Shown here: positions 53,610-62,610 of the stretch, piece by piece
Layout of the letters: each line of letters starts with the position of its first letter
Position numbering within the stretch: the first letter of the stretch is position 1
Source of the DNA: Pedobacter africanus
Lineage (GTDB): Bacteria; Bacteroidota; Bacteroidia; Sphingobacteriales; Sphingobacteriaceae
DNA: 64,000 bases
Direction: 5' to 3'
NCBI RefSeq assembly: GCF_900176535.1
Contig: NZ_FWXT01000002.1
Coordinates: 62,001 to 126,000 of the forward strand
The notes under the pieces: model-generated
Told to the model about the DNA's origin: nothing
Databases searched by the model: none
What the model saw: the letters and a program-made list of their open reading frames with translations, nothing else
Position numbers and translations under genes: made by a program

Positions 53610-54031
53610 TCTATGCTGACCTCCTGTTCATCTAAATATGCTTTTCCATTGCTTTCCCAGGAAAGTATAATGCGCCATCGCCCTTTTGCAATTGCATTAA
53701 GGGGGATGTTAACCTGATTATGCTCATCGGTTTTTATGGCTACCCGTCTATCCATTTTTTTATCTGAATTGCGTAGCAGTCTTAGCTCTCCTGTAGCTGC
53801 CGCTTTGAAAGAGAGGATAAGATGGTCGGGAGACAGCTTTATTTCCGGCCTGGCCTTGTCGGCCTGCACCTGCGCTTTCCTGTTGTAGTCCTTATCGTAA
53901 TCCAGGCCTTTTTCATAATAGTCCGTATCTACAAGGGCGTCTGTTTTGCTGTTGAACATCAGCACGCCTAATACCACAATAAAGCTCATAAAGCAAAGCA
54001 TTCCGATCATTAATTTTGTTCCCCAGTTCAT
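53606..54031 (-). CDS. ccoH: FixH/CcoH-like oxidase assembly protein
   Basis: A 141-residue protein with one N-terminal membrane helix (about 7-27), the FixH motif DTDYYEKGLDYDKDYNRKAQ, and a periplasmic beta domain. CcoH stabilises assembling cbb3 oxidase. It sits between ccoG (3 bp) and the TauE-like gene (overlap). Confidence 0.92.
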   Translation of the reverse strand: MNWGTKLMIGMLCFMSFIVVLGVLMFNSKTDALVDTDYYEKGLDYDKDYNRKAQVQADKARPEIKLSPDHLILSFKAAATGELRLLRNSDKKMDRRVAIKTDEHNQVNIPLNAIAKGRWRIILSWESNGKAYLDEQEVSIE

Positions 54032-54034
54032 ATT

Positions 54035-55432
54035 TTAAAGATTTGGTGGTGCAATAAATGTAGTTTCAAACCGGTCTAAAACCTTGCTGCCTGATACCAG
54101 TTTAAAGCGCAGTTCAGATTTGTATTTGTGAATTTCATCCTGCGGAAGTATAAGGAAAAAAGTAAGATTCACCACTCCGCCATATGCAATCGAATCCTGT
54201 TTCTGAATGTATTGTATCCTGGCCTTAGGATTTTCAGCAATCAGCTCAAAACGGATGCTGCTATTGGTTTTGTTGATCAGCTCTGCATTGTATAAATTGC
54301 TGACAGTTTTATCTTTATCCTTCAATTGGTAGAGCGTTCCTCCAGCCCTTAATATGGTGGTCTTGACCTCGCTCCGGGTAACCAGCAGGTACGACAATAC
54401 ACTCATCAGCGCCAGTAAAACGGCCCCATAAGCATAAATGCGTTTATTGATATGAAAGGGTTGTTTCGTCCGGATTTCCTCTTCAGATTTAAATCCGATC
54501 AGTCGGAGCGGACGGTTTATTTTCTCCATCACCATATCGCAGGCATCAATACAGGCGGTACAGTTTGTGCATTCCATTTGTGTACCATTGCGGATGTCGA
54601 TCCCGGTAGGGCACACGTCTACACATAGTTTACAGTCTATACAATCGCCATTCTGGTTTTCCTTTTCTTTTACACGCTTTGCCCGGGGCTCTCCACGCAC
54701 ATCATCGTAAGCCACAACAATACTTTGGTTATCCAGCAGTACCCCCTGCAAACGGCCATACGGACAGGCAACGGTACATACCAGCTCTCTCATTTTTGAG
54801 AATACCAGGTAAAAAACAAGGGTGAAGACACAAATGGAAAGGAAGCCGGAAAGGTGCATGCTTACAGGTTCCGTGATGATTTTAGTCAGTGCGGCCGACC
54901 CAATGAGGTAAGCCAGAAAAGTATTGGCAATCAAAAAAGAAATACAAAGGTAAATGCCATGCTTTAAGGCTTTTTTGAAGAATTTACCAGCACTGAGCGG
55001 CGCCTCGTCCAGCTTTTTGCGTTTGTGCTGATCGCCTTCTATCCAGATCTCAATTTTGCGGAAAACCATTTCCAGGAATATAGTTTGCGGACATGCCCAG
55101 CCGCAAAATACCCTGCCGAAGACCACCGTAAACAGTACAATAAACACCATAAAGGTAAGCAAGGCCAGCACAAACAGGTAAAAGTCCTGGGGCCAGAAGA
55201 TCACTCCAAAAAAAACAAATTTCCGTTCCAGTATATTCAGCAACACCAGTTGTTCCCCGTTCAGCTTTAAAAAAGGCGCTGCAAATAGCAGAACAAGAAG
55301 GAAATAGCTGAGGACAGAGCGGTAACGGTACAGCTTTCCCTTTACCACTCCTGGATAAATCCATTTACGGCTTTTTCCATCGTCCGTCAGCGTAGACAGC
55401 TGATCCCTGAAATGACCTGGGCTTTGCGACAT
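54035..55432 (-). CDS. ccoG: cbb3 oxidase accessory ferredoxin CcoG
   Basis: A 465-residue membrane protein with about five membrane helices, CGWACPQTIFLEMVFRKIE, and two 4Fe-4S motifs (CIDCKLCVDVCP and CTNCTACIDACD), followed by a periplasmic Ig-like C-terminal domain. CcoG reduces Cu(II) to Cu(I) for oxidase copper insertion. It follows ccoP after 2 bp. Confidence 0.95.
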   Translation of the reverse strand: MSQSPGHFRDQLSTLTDDGKSRKWIYPGVVKGKLYRYRSVLSYFLLVLLFAAPFLKLNGEQLVLLNILERKFVFFGVIFWPQDFYLFVLALLTFMVFIVLFTVVFGRVFCGWACPQTIFLEMVFRKIEIWIEGDQHKRKKLDEAPLSAGKFFKKALKHGIYLCISFLIANTFLAYLIGSAALTKIITEPVSMHLSGFLSICVFTLVFYLVFSKMRELVCTVACPYGRLQGVLLDNQSIVVAYDDVRGEPRAKRVKEKENQNGDCIDCKLCVDVCPTGIDIRNGTQMECTNCTACIDACDMVMEKINRPLRLIGFKSEEEIRTKQPFHINKRIYAYGAVLLALMSVLSYLLVTRSEVKTTILRAGGTLYQLKDKDKTVSNLYNAELINKTNSSIRFELIAENPKARIQYIQKQDSIAYGGVVNLTFFLILPQDEIHKYKSELRFKLVSGSKVLDRFETTFIAPPNL

Positions 55433-55434
55433 AA

Positions 55435-56247
55435 TTATTCTTCTTTTTTGCCTTGTGGTGCTTTTGCACCCGCAGGATTACTTCCTTTCAAGGATAGGAT
55501 ATAGCTGGCAATGTCTGATATCTGCTTGCCGTTCATAGATTTTTCCCAGGCTACCATACCTTTTTCAGGAACGCCATGTTTGATGGTTTTAAAGATGTCC
55601 TTCACCGTTCCGCCATGCAGCCAGTACTCATCGGTCAGGTTTGGCCCGACAGCGCCTTCTCCATGTTCGCCGTGACAAGGAGAGCAAACGTTTTTAAAGA
55701 GCGCCCCTCCGGCTTGCAGCACAGCCTTATCGGTCGATTGCTCCACATTGCTTTCATTGATTTTGTTGGCGCTGCCGCCACCAGGTTTTTGCAGTAGTGC
55801 AATCCGCGCTTCCTCCGCCTGCTGGAGTTCTACAGTATATTCCTCTTCCTGCAGTTTGCCCCAGCCAATTACATGGTAGCTGAACATATAAACGATGGCA
55901 AAAATGATGGTTCCATAAAACAATACCATGAACCAGGCGGGAGTAGGGTTGTCCAGTTCTGCGATGCCGTCAAACTCATGTTCCATTACCAGGTCTTTTT
56001 CTTCAGCCAGCGGGCGAAGGCCCAGCAGCCTGGTCCAGATGGTTTTCTTTTCCGGCTTTTCAGCTTCAATCCTGGCCTGATCCAGCAGTCGTTCTTTGAG
56101 GTATCGCGCTCTTTCTTCGGCGGATGCAAAAGTTGTGGGATGTAAAGTTTGCTGGATGAAGATCTTAATCACCTTTAAAACCAGGATAGAAACAACCAGT
56201 ATGCTTACTGAAATGAACAGCAGGCACCAAATTAAAATATCACTCAT
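55435..56247 (-). CDS. ccoP: cbb3 oxidase subunit III, single-heme form
   Basis: A 270-residue protein with two membrane helices (about 5-28 and 103-125) and one cytochrome c domain with CSPCHGEHGEGAVGPNLTDEYW and VPEKGMVAW (axial Met). Classic CcoP of Proteobacteria has two heme c sites; here only one CxxCH exists. The second helix and the linker (FDGIAELDNPTPAWFMVLFYGTI) match CcoP well. It overlaps the CcoQ-like gene by 4 bp. Confidence 0.94.
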   Translation of the reverse strand: MSDILIWCLLFISVSILVVSILVLKVIKIFIQQTLHPTTFASAEERARYLKERLLDQARIEAEKPEKKTIWTRLLGLRPLAEEKDLVMEHEFDGIAELDNPTPAWFMVLFYGTIIFAIVYMFSYHVIGWGKLQEEEYTVELQQAEEARIALLQKPGGGSANKINESNVEQSTDKAVLQAGGALFKNVCSPCHGEHGEGAVGPNLTDEYWLHGGTVKDIFKTIKHGVPEKGMVAWEKSMNGKQISDIASYILSLKGSNPAGAKAPQGKKEE

Positions 56248-56411
56248 TTTACATCATCATTTAAGGGGAGTTCACTCATATACTTTACTTCATCTTTTTT
56301 CATAGTGATCAGTAAGATGGCCACGACCAGGAAAAAGATCATGAAAATGGCCAGGGAGGTGATAAGGTATCCCTGATGTCCTGTGGCCTGATCCAAAAAT
56401 TGCTTAAACAT
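56244..56411 (-). CDS. ccoQ: CcoQ-like small subunit
   Basis: The ATG at 56411 gives a 55-residue protein with one membrane helix (about 16-38) and a charged C-terminus (MKKDEVKYMSELPLNDDVK). It lies between ccoNO and ccoP, the normal place of CcoQ, which stabilises the oxidase core. Sequence is not conserved in this family; the call rests on size, topology and position. An in-frame ATG further upstream would overlap ccoNO and is unlikely. Confidence 0.75.
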   Translation of the reverse strand: MFKQFLDQATGHQGYLITSLAIFMIFFLVVAILLITMKKDEVKYMSELPLNDDVK

Positions 56412-56430
56412 AACTGTATCTTTTAATGTT

Positions 56431-58542
56431 TTACTTTGCTTTAATGTCTGTCCCCAGGCGCTGCAGGTAGGCAATAAGTGCAATGATTTCTTTGTCGCTT
56501 TTCACTTTTACATTGTTCTTCTGCAGATCTTCTGCGATTTCCCTGGCCTGTTGGTCCAGATCGCGGTTGGCCCGGTCTTCATAATCCTCCGGATAAGGGA
56601 CACCCAGACGTCGCATCGCGCTAATTTTGCTTCTGGTGGTGGTCGTATCTAAGGTTTGTGTGATCAGCCATTCATAAGGAGGCATTATGCTGCCGGGCGA
56701 CATGGTCTGCGGATCGAGCATGTGATTAAAATGCCATACGTTTCCGTATTTTCCGCCCTCGCGCTGCAGATCGGGACCAGTACGTTTGGAACCCCACAAA
56801 TGCGGATGGTCGTACACAAATTCTCCGGCCTTACTGTACTCGCCATAGCGTTCGGTTTCGGAGCGGAAAGGACGGATCATTTGTGAGTGGCAGCTTACAC
56901 AGCCCTCTTTAATATAAAGATCGCGGCCCTGCAGCTCCAGCGGGGTATAAGGTTTTACACTGCTGATGGTGGGGATATTTGATTTAATGGTAAACGTAGG
57001 CATCATTTCCACCATACCACCAATCAGGATCACGATCAGTGAAAGCACCAGGAATACCATAGGCTTACGTTCCAATACACGGTGCAGTTTTTTGTCAGAA
57101 CCCTGCGGATGGTATACTGCAGGCAATGGCTGTGCTTCGGCAGGCTCGTTGGCCAGTAATTTACCGGTACCTACAGTTTTGATCAGGTTATAGGTCATGA
57201 CAATTACCCCGGTCAGGTACAAGGCACCGCCGATGGCCCTCAATACGTACATTGGGATAATCTGCAGGACTGTTTCCAGGAAGTTAGGATACCTCAGCAT
57301 GCCCTCTTCGGTAAACTCTTTCCACATCAGCCCCTGCGTAAAACCGGCAAAATATAGCGGAACAGCATAAAATATGATGCCCAGCGTACCGATCCAGAAA
57401 TGGAAGGATGCCAGTTTCTTAGAGTATAGTGGCGTTCTGTAGATCCTTGGGATCAGCCAGTACAGAATACCGAAAGTTAAAAATCCGTTCCAACCTAATG
57501 CGCCCACATGCACGTGCGCTACGATCCAGTCGGTATAGTGCGCAATGGCGTTGATCTGCTTTAAAGCGAGCATAGGCCCCTCAAAAGTGGCCATACCATA
57601 TGCAGTTAAGCCTACGACCATAAACTTAAGTGTAGCATCTTCACGTACTTTGTCCCATGCCCCGCGAAGGGTCAGTAAACCATTGATCATACCGCCCCAG
57701 CTTGGTGCGATGAGCATGATAGAAAAGGCAACACCCAGAGATTGTGCCCATCCCGGAAGAGAGGTATATAACAGGTGATGCGGACCGGCCCAGATGTAGA
57801 TAAAAATGAGCGACCAGAAGTGAAGGATACTCAGTTTATACGAATAGACAGGCCGGTTCGCCATTTTCGGAAGGAAATAGTACATCATACCCAGATAGGG
57901 TGTGGTTAAAAAGAAAGCAACCGCATTGTGTCCGTACCACCACTGTACCAGCGCATCCTGCACACCTGCAAACAGGTAATAGCTTTTAAATGCAGATACA
58001 GGTAACTGGAAGGAATTCACGATGTGCAGTACAGCAACTGTTACGAAGGTGGCAATGTAAAACCATATGGCCACGTACATGTGCTTCTCCCTGCGTTTGA
58101 TGATGGTACCGAACATGTTGATGCCAAAGGCTACCCAGATTACCGTAATGGCGATGTCGATTGGCCATTCCAGTTCTGCATATTCATGCGATGAAGTTAA
58201 TCCCAGGGGCAATGTAATTACAGCCGATACAATAATGAGCTGCCAGCCCCAGAAATGAATTTTACTCAACACATCACTAAACATACGCGCCTTTAGCAGT
58301 CGCTGTAAAGAGTAATAAACACCCATAAATATGGCGTTCCCTACAAAGGCAAAGATGACCGCGTTGGTATGCAATGGGCGGATACGGCCAAATGTGGTGT
58401 ATTGCGAGCCCATGTTCAATGCAGGTTTAAAGAGCTGCATGGCAATGAGCAATCCGACCGTCATGCCGATAATGCCCCATACTATGGTGGCTATGGCAAA
58501 GTTTCTGACGATCTTGTTGTCGTAGTAAAATTTTTCAGTCAT
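56431..58542 (-). CDS. ccoNO: fused cbb3 oxidase subunits I and II (CcoNO)
   Basis: A 703-residue fusion. Residues about 1-480 are the 12-helix CcoN core with heme/CuB ligand motifs (YGHNAVAF, GPHHLLY, HVHVGALGWNG). After a linker, residues about 505-703 are CcoO with one membrane helix and heme c motif EGCVSCHSQMIRPFRSETERYGEYS, and a C-terminal Met region (MPPYEWL). It is the catalytic O2-reducing, proton-pumping unit. CcoN and CcoO are separate genes in Proteobacteria; the fusion is known in Bacteroidota. An FNR-like site lies 80 bp upstream. Confidence 0.97.
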   Translation of the reverse strand: MTEKFYYDNKIVRNFAIATIVWGIIGMTVGLLIAMQLFKPALNMGSQYTTFGRIRPLHTNAVIFAFVGNAIFMGVYYSLQRLLKARMFSDVLSKIHFWGWQLIIVSAVITLPLGLTSSHEYAELEWPIDIAITVIWVAFGINMFGTIIKRREKHMYVAIWFYIATFVTVAVLHIVNSFQLPVSAFKSYYLFAGVQDALVQWWYGHNAVAFFLTTPYLGMMYYFLPKMANRPVYSYKLSILHFWSLIFIYIWAGPHHLLYTSLPGWAQSLGVAFSIMLIAPSWGGMINGLLTLRGAWDKVREDATLKFMVVGLTAYGMATFEGPMLALKQINAIAHYTDWIVAHVHVGALGWNGFLTFGILYWLIPRIYRTPLYSKKLASFHFWIGTLGIIFYAVPLYFAGFTQGLMWKEFTEEGMLRYPNFLETVLQIIPMYVLRAIGGALYLTGVIVMTYNLIKTVGTGKLLANEPAEAQPLPAVYHPQGSDKKLHRVLERKPMVFLVLSLIVILIGGMVEMMPTFTIKSNIPTISSVKPYTPLELQGRDLYIKEGCVSCHSQMIRPFRSETERYGEYSKAGEFVYDHPHLWGSKRTGPDLQREGGKYGNVWHFNHMLDPQTMSPGSIMPPYEWLITQTLDTTTTRSKISAMRRLGVPYPEDYEDRANRDLDQQAREIAEDLQKNNVKVKSDKEIIALIAYLQRLGTDIKAK

Positions 58543-58615
58543 GTGAAAATAATGAATAGTTTATAGCTGTAAAATTAACCCGGTACAGCCGTCTGGGGAA
58601 TGATGGATATTGTTG

Positions 58616-58801
58616 TTAAAGGTGATTCTGGTCACTTTTTTCCGACAATTTTTCTTCCCCTGTTTCATCGTCAAAAAGGATGCGTACACCGGGGGTATAA
58701 GTGTCGTCGTGTTGCCCCGTTTTGCTGGCCCAGAAAAAGGCTGCAAGAAAAATAAGCGCCAGTAAAATACTGCAGCCTATTAAAAAGTAGATCATGTTCA
58801 T
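58616..58801 (-). CDS. ccoS: cbb3 oxidase maturation protein CcoS
   Basis: A 61-residue protein with one membrane helix (about 4-26) and the CcoS signature FFWASKTGQHDD. CcoS is needed to load cofactors into CcoN. Its start overlaps the ccoI stop (ATGA), a sign of coupled translation. A TGA-N6-TCA site lies inside its last codons. Confidence 0.93.
   Translation of the reverse strand: MNMIYFLIGCSILLALIFLAAFFWASKTGQHDDTYTPGVRILFDDETGEEKLSEKSDQNHL
58622..58635. promoter_or_regulatory. FNR/CRP-like site GTGAT-TCTG-GTCAC before ccoNO
   Basis: A perfect TGA-N6-TCA palindrome at the end of ccoS, 80 bp before the ccoNO start. It could drive an internal promoter, but no good -7 box is seen at the expected distance. 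Confidence 0.5.
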
Positions 58802-61200
58802 AACAGCTTGTTTTTTCGTGCATAGAGCCTTGCGGCTATGCTGGTAAACAAAATGATCGTGACTGTGCTTATAGGCATTAGTATGGCTGCAAACAAGGGC
58901 GAAAGCAGGCCCTGTACAGCGAAATATAAGCCCAGAAGGTTGTAGGTTAGGGAAATGGCAAAGCTGATGTGGATAATCTTAACGGCATCTTTTGCCTGCT
59001 GAACAAATTGAGGCAGCATGTGGAAAGCAGCACCGTCCAGTATCGCGTCACAATCGGGGGAAAAGTTATTGATATTGTTGGTTACTGCCACCCCCACATT
59101 GCTTTGTCTTAATGCTCCTGCATCATTTAAGCCATCGCCCAGCATCATGATCTTTTTCCCGTTCATCTGAAGTGTTTTGATGTAGTCCAGTTTATTTTGC
59201 GGACTCTGTCTGAACTGTATCTGCTGCGCCCTTGGGAAGAATGGCACCAGACTTTGTTTGTCATGGTCCTCATCACCCGACAAAAGGTGCAGGTCTGCCT
59301 GCTTTCCCAGTTTAAAGGTCAGCTCTTTAAAGCCTTCCCGCCATTGCTGCCTGAAAGTGAAATAACCCAGGTATTCGTTGTTGATCATCACGTGCACGTT
59401 GCTGCTTGTGGGAGAGTTCGTCAGCGGCAGACCAATAAAAGCGGAACTTCCCAATTTCACTTTATTTCCATTGATCTCTCCGCTGATCCCTCTTCCAATT
59501 TTTTCCGAATAATTATCGGCTGAATAAACCTTCTCCAGGTCCAGGTGTTTCGTCAGTTCCCTGCTTAAAGGGTGGCCGGAGTTGCGTGCCAGGTCGCTCA
59601 GCAGTTGTTTCTGGTGTCTGGTCATCACACCGGCAAAACTTAATCCAGATGCCTCCGGACTGGTAATGGTACCCGTCTTATCGAATACATAAGTATTGAT
59701 GCGTGCCAGTTCTTCTACAACCTCTGTACTTTTCAGGTAAAACCTGTTCCTGTCAAATATGCTCAGCACTGCGGCAAGCGTAAATGGGGAGCTGAGGGCC
59801 AGGGCGCAGGGGCAGGCGATGATCAGCACCGCTGTGAAAGCGGCAATAGCTTTGCCGGTATCACCTGCACTCAGCATCCAGAAGGCAGCCGAGCCGATGG
59901 CAATAAGCAGCAATACGACGCTGAAGTATTTGCTTGCCGTGGCACTAAAAGTTTTGATGTGGTCCTTTTGCGTGTAAAAAGCCTCGTTATTCCAGAGTTG
60001 GGTAAGGTAGCTTTGCGAAACGGGTTTTACCACTTCCAGTTCTATGACCCCCGAAAGCTGCCGGCCACCTGCATAGACCACTTCTCCGAGTGTTTTTTGT
60101 ACCGGAACCGATTCGCCCGTTACAAAGCTGAAGTCAATTTCTGCCGTTCCTTTCAGTAAAATAGCATCTGCCGGAATGATCTCATTGCTTCTGATGAGCA
60201 TACGGTCGCCCACCACCAATTCATTCAGTGGGGCAGGCTTTTCCTTTCCTGCTTTAATCAGGGTTACGGCTACCGGAAAATAAGAGCGGTAATCCCTTTC
60301 AAAAGAAAGGTGATGATAGGTGCGCTGCTGCATCCATTTCCCGATCAGCAGGAAAAATACCAGTCCGCATAATGTATCCACAAAGCCTGCGCCGGTATGG
60401 CTGGCAATCTCTGCAACAGATCGGATAAACATGACGGCAATGCCCAAAGCCAGTGGAAAATCGAGGTTTAATATGCCTTTCTTCAGGTTGTGATAGGCAG
60501 ATATAAAGTAATCCCTCCCGCTGTAAAACACCACAGGAAGGGCAAAGGCCAGGTTCAACCAGCCAAAAAACAACTTAAACCGTGATTCCAGGTCAGATAA
60601 ACCAAAATACTCCGGAAAGCTGAGGAGCATTACATTGCCGAAACAAAAACCGGCAACGGCGATTTTGGTAACCAGTTCTCGCTCCGAAAAGTCGGACATC
60701 TGCTTCTTGACCACGTCCTGCAAACTGATCTGCGGTTCATAGCCAATCGCAGCGAGGGTTTCGACCACCGATTTTAAGCTGGTTTCCTGGTTCTTAAAAG
60801 TAATGGACATTTGTTTCTTCAGGAAATCGATCCGCGATTGTACAATTGCAGGATTGATTTTGTAGAGGTTTTCCAGCAACCATATGCAGGAGCTGCAGTG
60901 AATGGCAGGGATATATAGCGTAATGGAAGTGAGTTTATCGTCAGTATAATCGACCAGTCCGGCAACAATTTTTGGTTCCTCCAGGTATTCAAAATGACTA
61001 TTCTGCTGTTTTTGCGTTTGTCCGGGTACATCATTGTACGCATAGTAGTTGCACAGATTGTGGGCAGACAGGATCTGGTAAACGCCCTTGCATCCCGCGC
61101 AGCAAAAATTCCTGTTGTCGAGCCGATAGGGTGCTGCGGGCAAATCGTCTCCGCAGTGGTAACACTGCGTTTCTGTTTCTACGGTCTTCTGTTCAAACAT
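58798..61200 (-). CDS. ccoI: copper-exporting P-type ATPase for oxidase assembly (CcoI/FixI)
   Basis: An 800-residue heavy-metal P-type ATPase with an N-terminal Cys-rich region (CYHCGDDLP, CCAGCKGVYQ), a metal-binding domain (CSSCIWLLENLY), eight membrane helices, the CPC motif (IACPCALALSSPF), DKTGTITSPEASG and GDGLNDAGALRQSNVGVAV. It moves Cu(I) to the periplasm for cbb3 oxidase. The ATG at 61200 is preferred; the in-frame TTG at 61212 adds four residues and nearly reaches the predicted transcription start. It leads the operon. Confidence 0.95.
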   Translation of the reverse strand: MFEQKTVETETQCYHCGDDLPAAPYRLDNRNFCCAGCKGVYQILSAHNLCNYYAYNDVPGQTQKQQNSHFEYLEEPKIVAGLVDYTDDKLTSITLYIPAIHCSSCIWLLENLYKINPAIVQSRIDFLKKQMSITFKNQETSLKSVVETLAAIGYEPQISLQDVVKKQMSDFSERELVTKIAVAGFCFGNVMLLSFPEYFGLSDLESRFKLFFGWLNLAFALPVVFYSGRDYFISAYHNLKKGILNLDFPLALGIAVMFIRSVAEIASHTGAGFVDTLCGLVFFLLIGKWMQQRTYHHLSFERDYRSYFPVAVTLIKAGKEKPAPLNELVVGDRMLIRSNEIIPADAILLKGTAEIDFSFVTGESVPVQKTLGEVVYAGGRQLSGVIELEVVKPVSQSYLTQLWNNEAFYTQKDHIKTFSATASKYFSVVLLLIAIGSAAFWMLSAGDTGKAIAAFTAVLIIACPCALALSSPFTLAAVLSIFDRNRFYLKSTEVVEELARINTYVFDKTGTITSPEASGLSFAGVMTRHQKQLLSDLARNSGHPLSRELTKHLDLEKVYSADNYSEKIGRGISGEINGNKVKLGSSAFIGLPLTNSPTSSNVHVMINNEYLGYFTFRQQWREGFKELTFKLGKQADLHLLSGDEDHDKQSLVPFFPRAQQIQFRQSPQNKLDYIKTLQMNGKKIMMLGDGLNDAGALRQSNVGVAVTNNINNFSPDCDAILDGAAFHMLPQFVQQAKDAVKIIHISFAISLTYNLLGLYFAVQGLLSPLFAAILMPISTVTIILFTSIAARLYARKNKLL

Positions 61201-61220
61201 GATCCTGATCAATTTGTAGG

Positions 61221-61228
61221 CAAAGGTC
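61221..61228 (-). promoter_or_regulatory. weak -7 box GACCTTTG of the ccoI operon
   Basis: It differs from TAnnTTTG at the TA and lacks a -33 box, as expected for an activator-dependent promoter. The predicted start is near 61215. Confidence 0.5.
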
Positions 61229-61250
61229 GGCCCGGAGGCCGGATCATAAC

Positions 61251-61286
61251 ATGACGGATGTCAGAAAAGGAAGTGATGTTGGTCAC
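61251..61286 (-). promoter_or_regulatory. tandem FNR/CRP-like sites before ccoI
   Basis: ATGAC-GGAT-GTCAG (61251-61264) and GTGAT-GTTG-GTCAC (61273-61286) both have TGA-N6-TCA, centres 22 bp apart. Relative to the predicted ccoI start they lie at about -42 and -64, the same geometry as at the hemN operon. Confidence 0.7.
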
Positions 61287-61421
61287 CTAAAAGACGCTGA
61301 ATGTCATCGTTTGAATATCTTTTAAAGAATTTTAAATTTTAAAGATTAAAACCTGCATATTTATAAAATGAATTGATCATGGAAACATGAAAGTTTGTTT
61401 AATGAAAGAACATTATCAGAG

Positions 61422-62603
61422 ATGCAGTACCGGGAAATATTAGATCAGCTTCGTGCCCATGTTGCAAGCCTTTTTCACGCCCACAACGATGAGCGTTTCA
61501 TTTACCATAACCTGCACCATACCGAACAGGTAGTTGAAAACACCGTTAGAATTGCCAATCATTATCAGCTATCCGATCAGGATTTCTTCATTGTGGTGGC
61601 AGCAAGCTGGTTTCATGACATGGGCTATTTGTTCGATTGCAGACAGCATGAAACCAAAGGTGGGGCCATGGCCGTAGAATTTCTGACCGGCAAGGGAATG
61701 GAAAAGGAGGTAGTGGATCAGGTATATGGCTGTATTATGGCTACAAAGATGCCCCAGAAACCAGAAGGATTATTGCAGCAGATTGTTTGCGATGCCGACC
61801 TGTTTCACCTGGGTAGTGATAGCTTTAAAGAACGCAATAAACTGATGCGCAAAGAAGCCGGGGCATTTTGCAACAGGCCTATTGATAAAACAGAGTGGAG
61901 GATCAAGACCATTGCCCTGTTTAAAGCACATCATTACCATACCGATTTTTGCCAGAACCTGCTCAACGCCAGGAAAGCACAGAACCTGGCTGAAATGGAA
62001 CATAAGCTCAAAACCGAACAAACCGTGGAGACAACAGCAATTGTAAAAGAAGAAAAAAAGAAAAAAAGCGACAGGCCGGAGCGTGGTGTGGAAACCATGT
62101 TCAGGATCTCCTCAACCAACCACCAGCGCTTAAGCGATATGGCCGATAACAAGGCGCACATCATGATATCGACCAATTCCATTATCCTGTCGGTAATTCT
62201 GAGTTTGCTGTTGCGTAAGCTGGAAGATAACCCGCACCTCATTATCCCTACTTTATTGCTGCTCATCATTTGTGTGGTAACCATGGTCTTTTCTATCCTG
62301 GCTACCAGGCCTTCCATCCCTGAAGGGGTATTTACACCCGACGACATCAGCCAGAAAAAGGTAAATCTGCTTTTCTTTGGTAATTTTTATCGCATGAGCC
62401 TTTCAGATTATCAGGATGGTATGATTAAGATGATGGATGACAGGGATTTTCTCTATGGTAGCTTAATTAAAGATGTATATTCGCAAGGTGTAGTTTTAGG
62501 TCGTAAATACCGTTTGCTGAGGATTGCCTACAGCGTATTTATGTTCGGCATTGTGGCCGCTGTTCTGGCCTTTATCGCAGCTTCTGCCTGGGTAACCATG
62601 TAA
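61422..62603 (+). CDS. HD-domain phosphohydrolase fused to a Pycsar-type membrane effector domain (DUF5706-like)
   Basis: A 393-residue protein. Residues about 1-165 form an HD domain (NLHHTEQVV, ASWFHDMGY, CDADLFHLG), a metal-dependent nucleotide phosphohydrolase fold. A charged Lys/Glu linker (about 185-215) leads to FRISSTNHQRLSDMADNKAHIMISTNSIIL and three membrane helices (about 248-268, 275-298, 368-390), the layout of DUF5706/PycTM proteins. No cyclase gene is nearby, unlike defence Pycsar loci. The ATG at 61422 is preferred to a TTG at 61395. ppk1 starts 7 bp later. Confidence 0.85.
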   Translation: MQYREILDQLRAHVASLFHAHNDERFIYHNLHHTEQVVENTVRIANHYQLSDQDFFIVVAASWFHDMGYLFDCRQHETKGGAMAVEFLTGKGMEKEVVDQVYGCIMATKMPQKPEGLLQQIVCDADLFHLGSDSFKERNKLMRKEAGAFCNRPIDKTEWRIKTIALFKAHHYHTDFCQNLLNARKAQNLAEMEHKLKTEQTVETTAIVKEEKKKKSDRPERGVETMFRISSTNHQRLSDMADNKAHIMISTNSIILSVILSLLLRKLEDNPHLIIPTLLLLIICVVTMVFSILATRPSIPEGVFTPDDISQKKVNLLFFGNFYRMSLSDYQDGMIKMMDDRDFLYGSLIKDVYSQGVVLGRKYRLLRIAYSVFMFGIVAAVLAFIAASAWVTM

Positions 62604-62610
62604 TCACTTT

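Noticed and set aside
61422..62603. complete Pycsar anti-phage system
   Set aside because: No pyrimidine cyclase gene is near; neighbours are ppk1 and the oxidase operon, so a defence locus is not supported.
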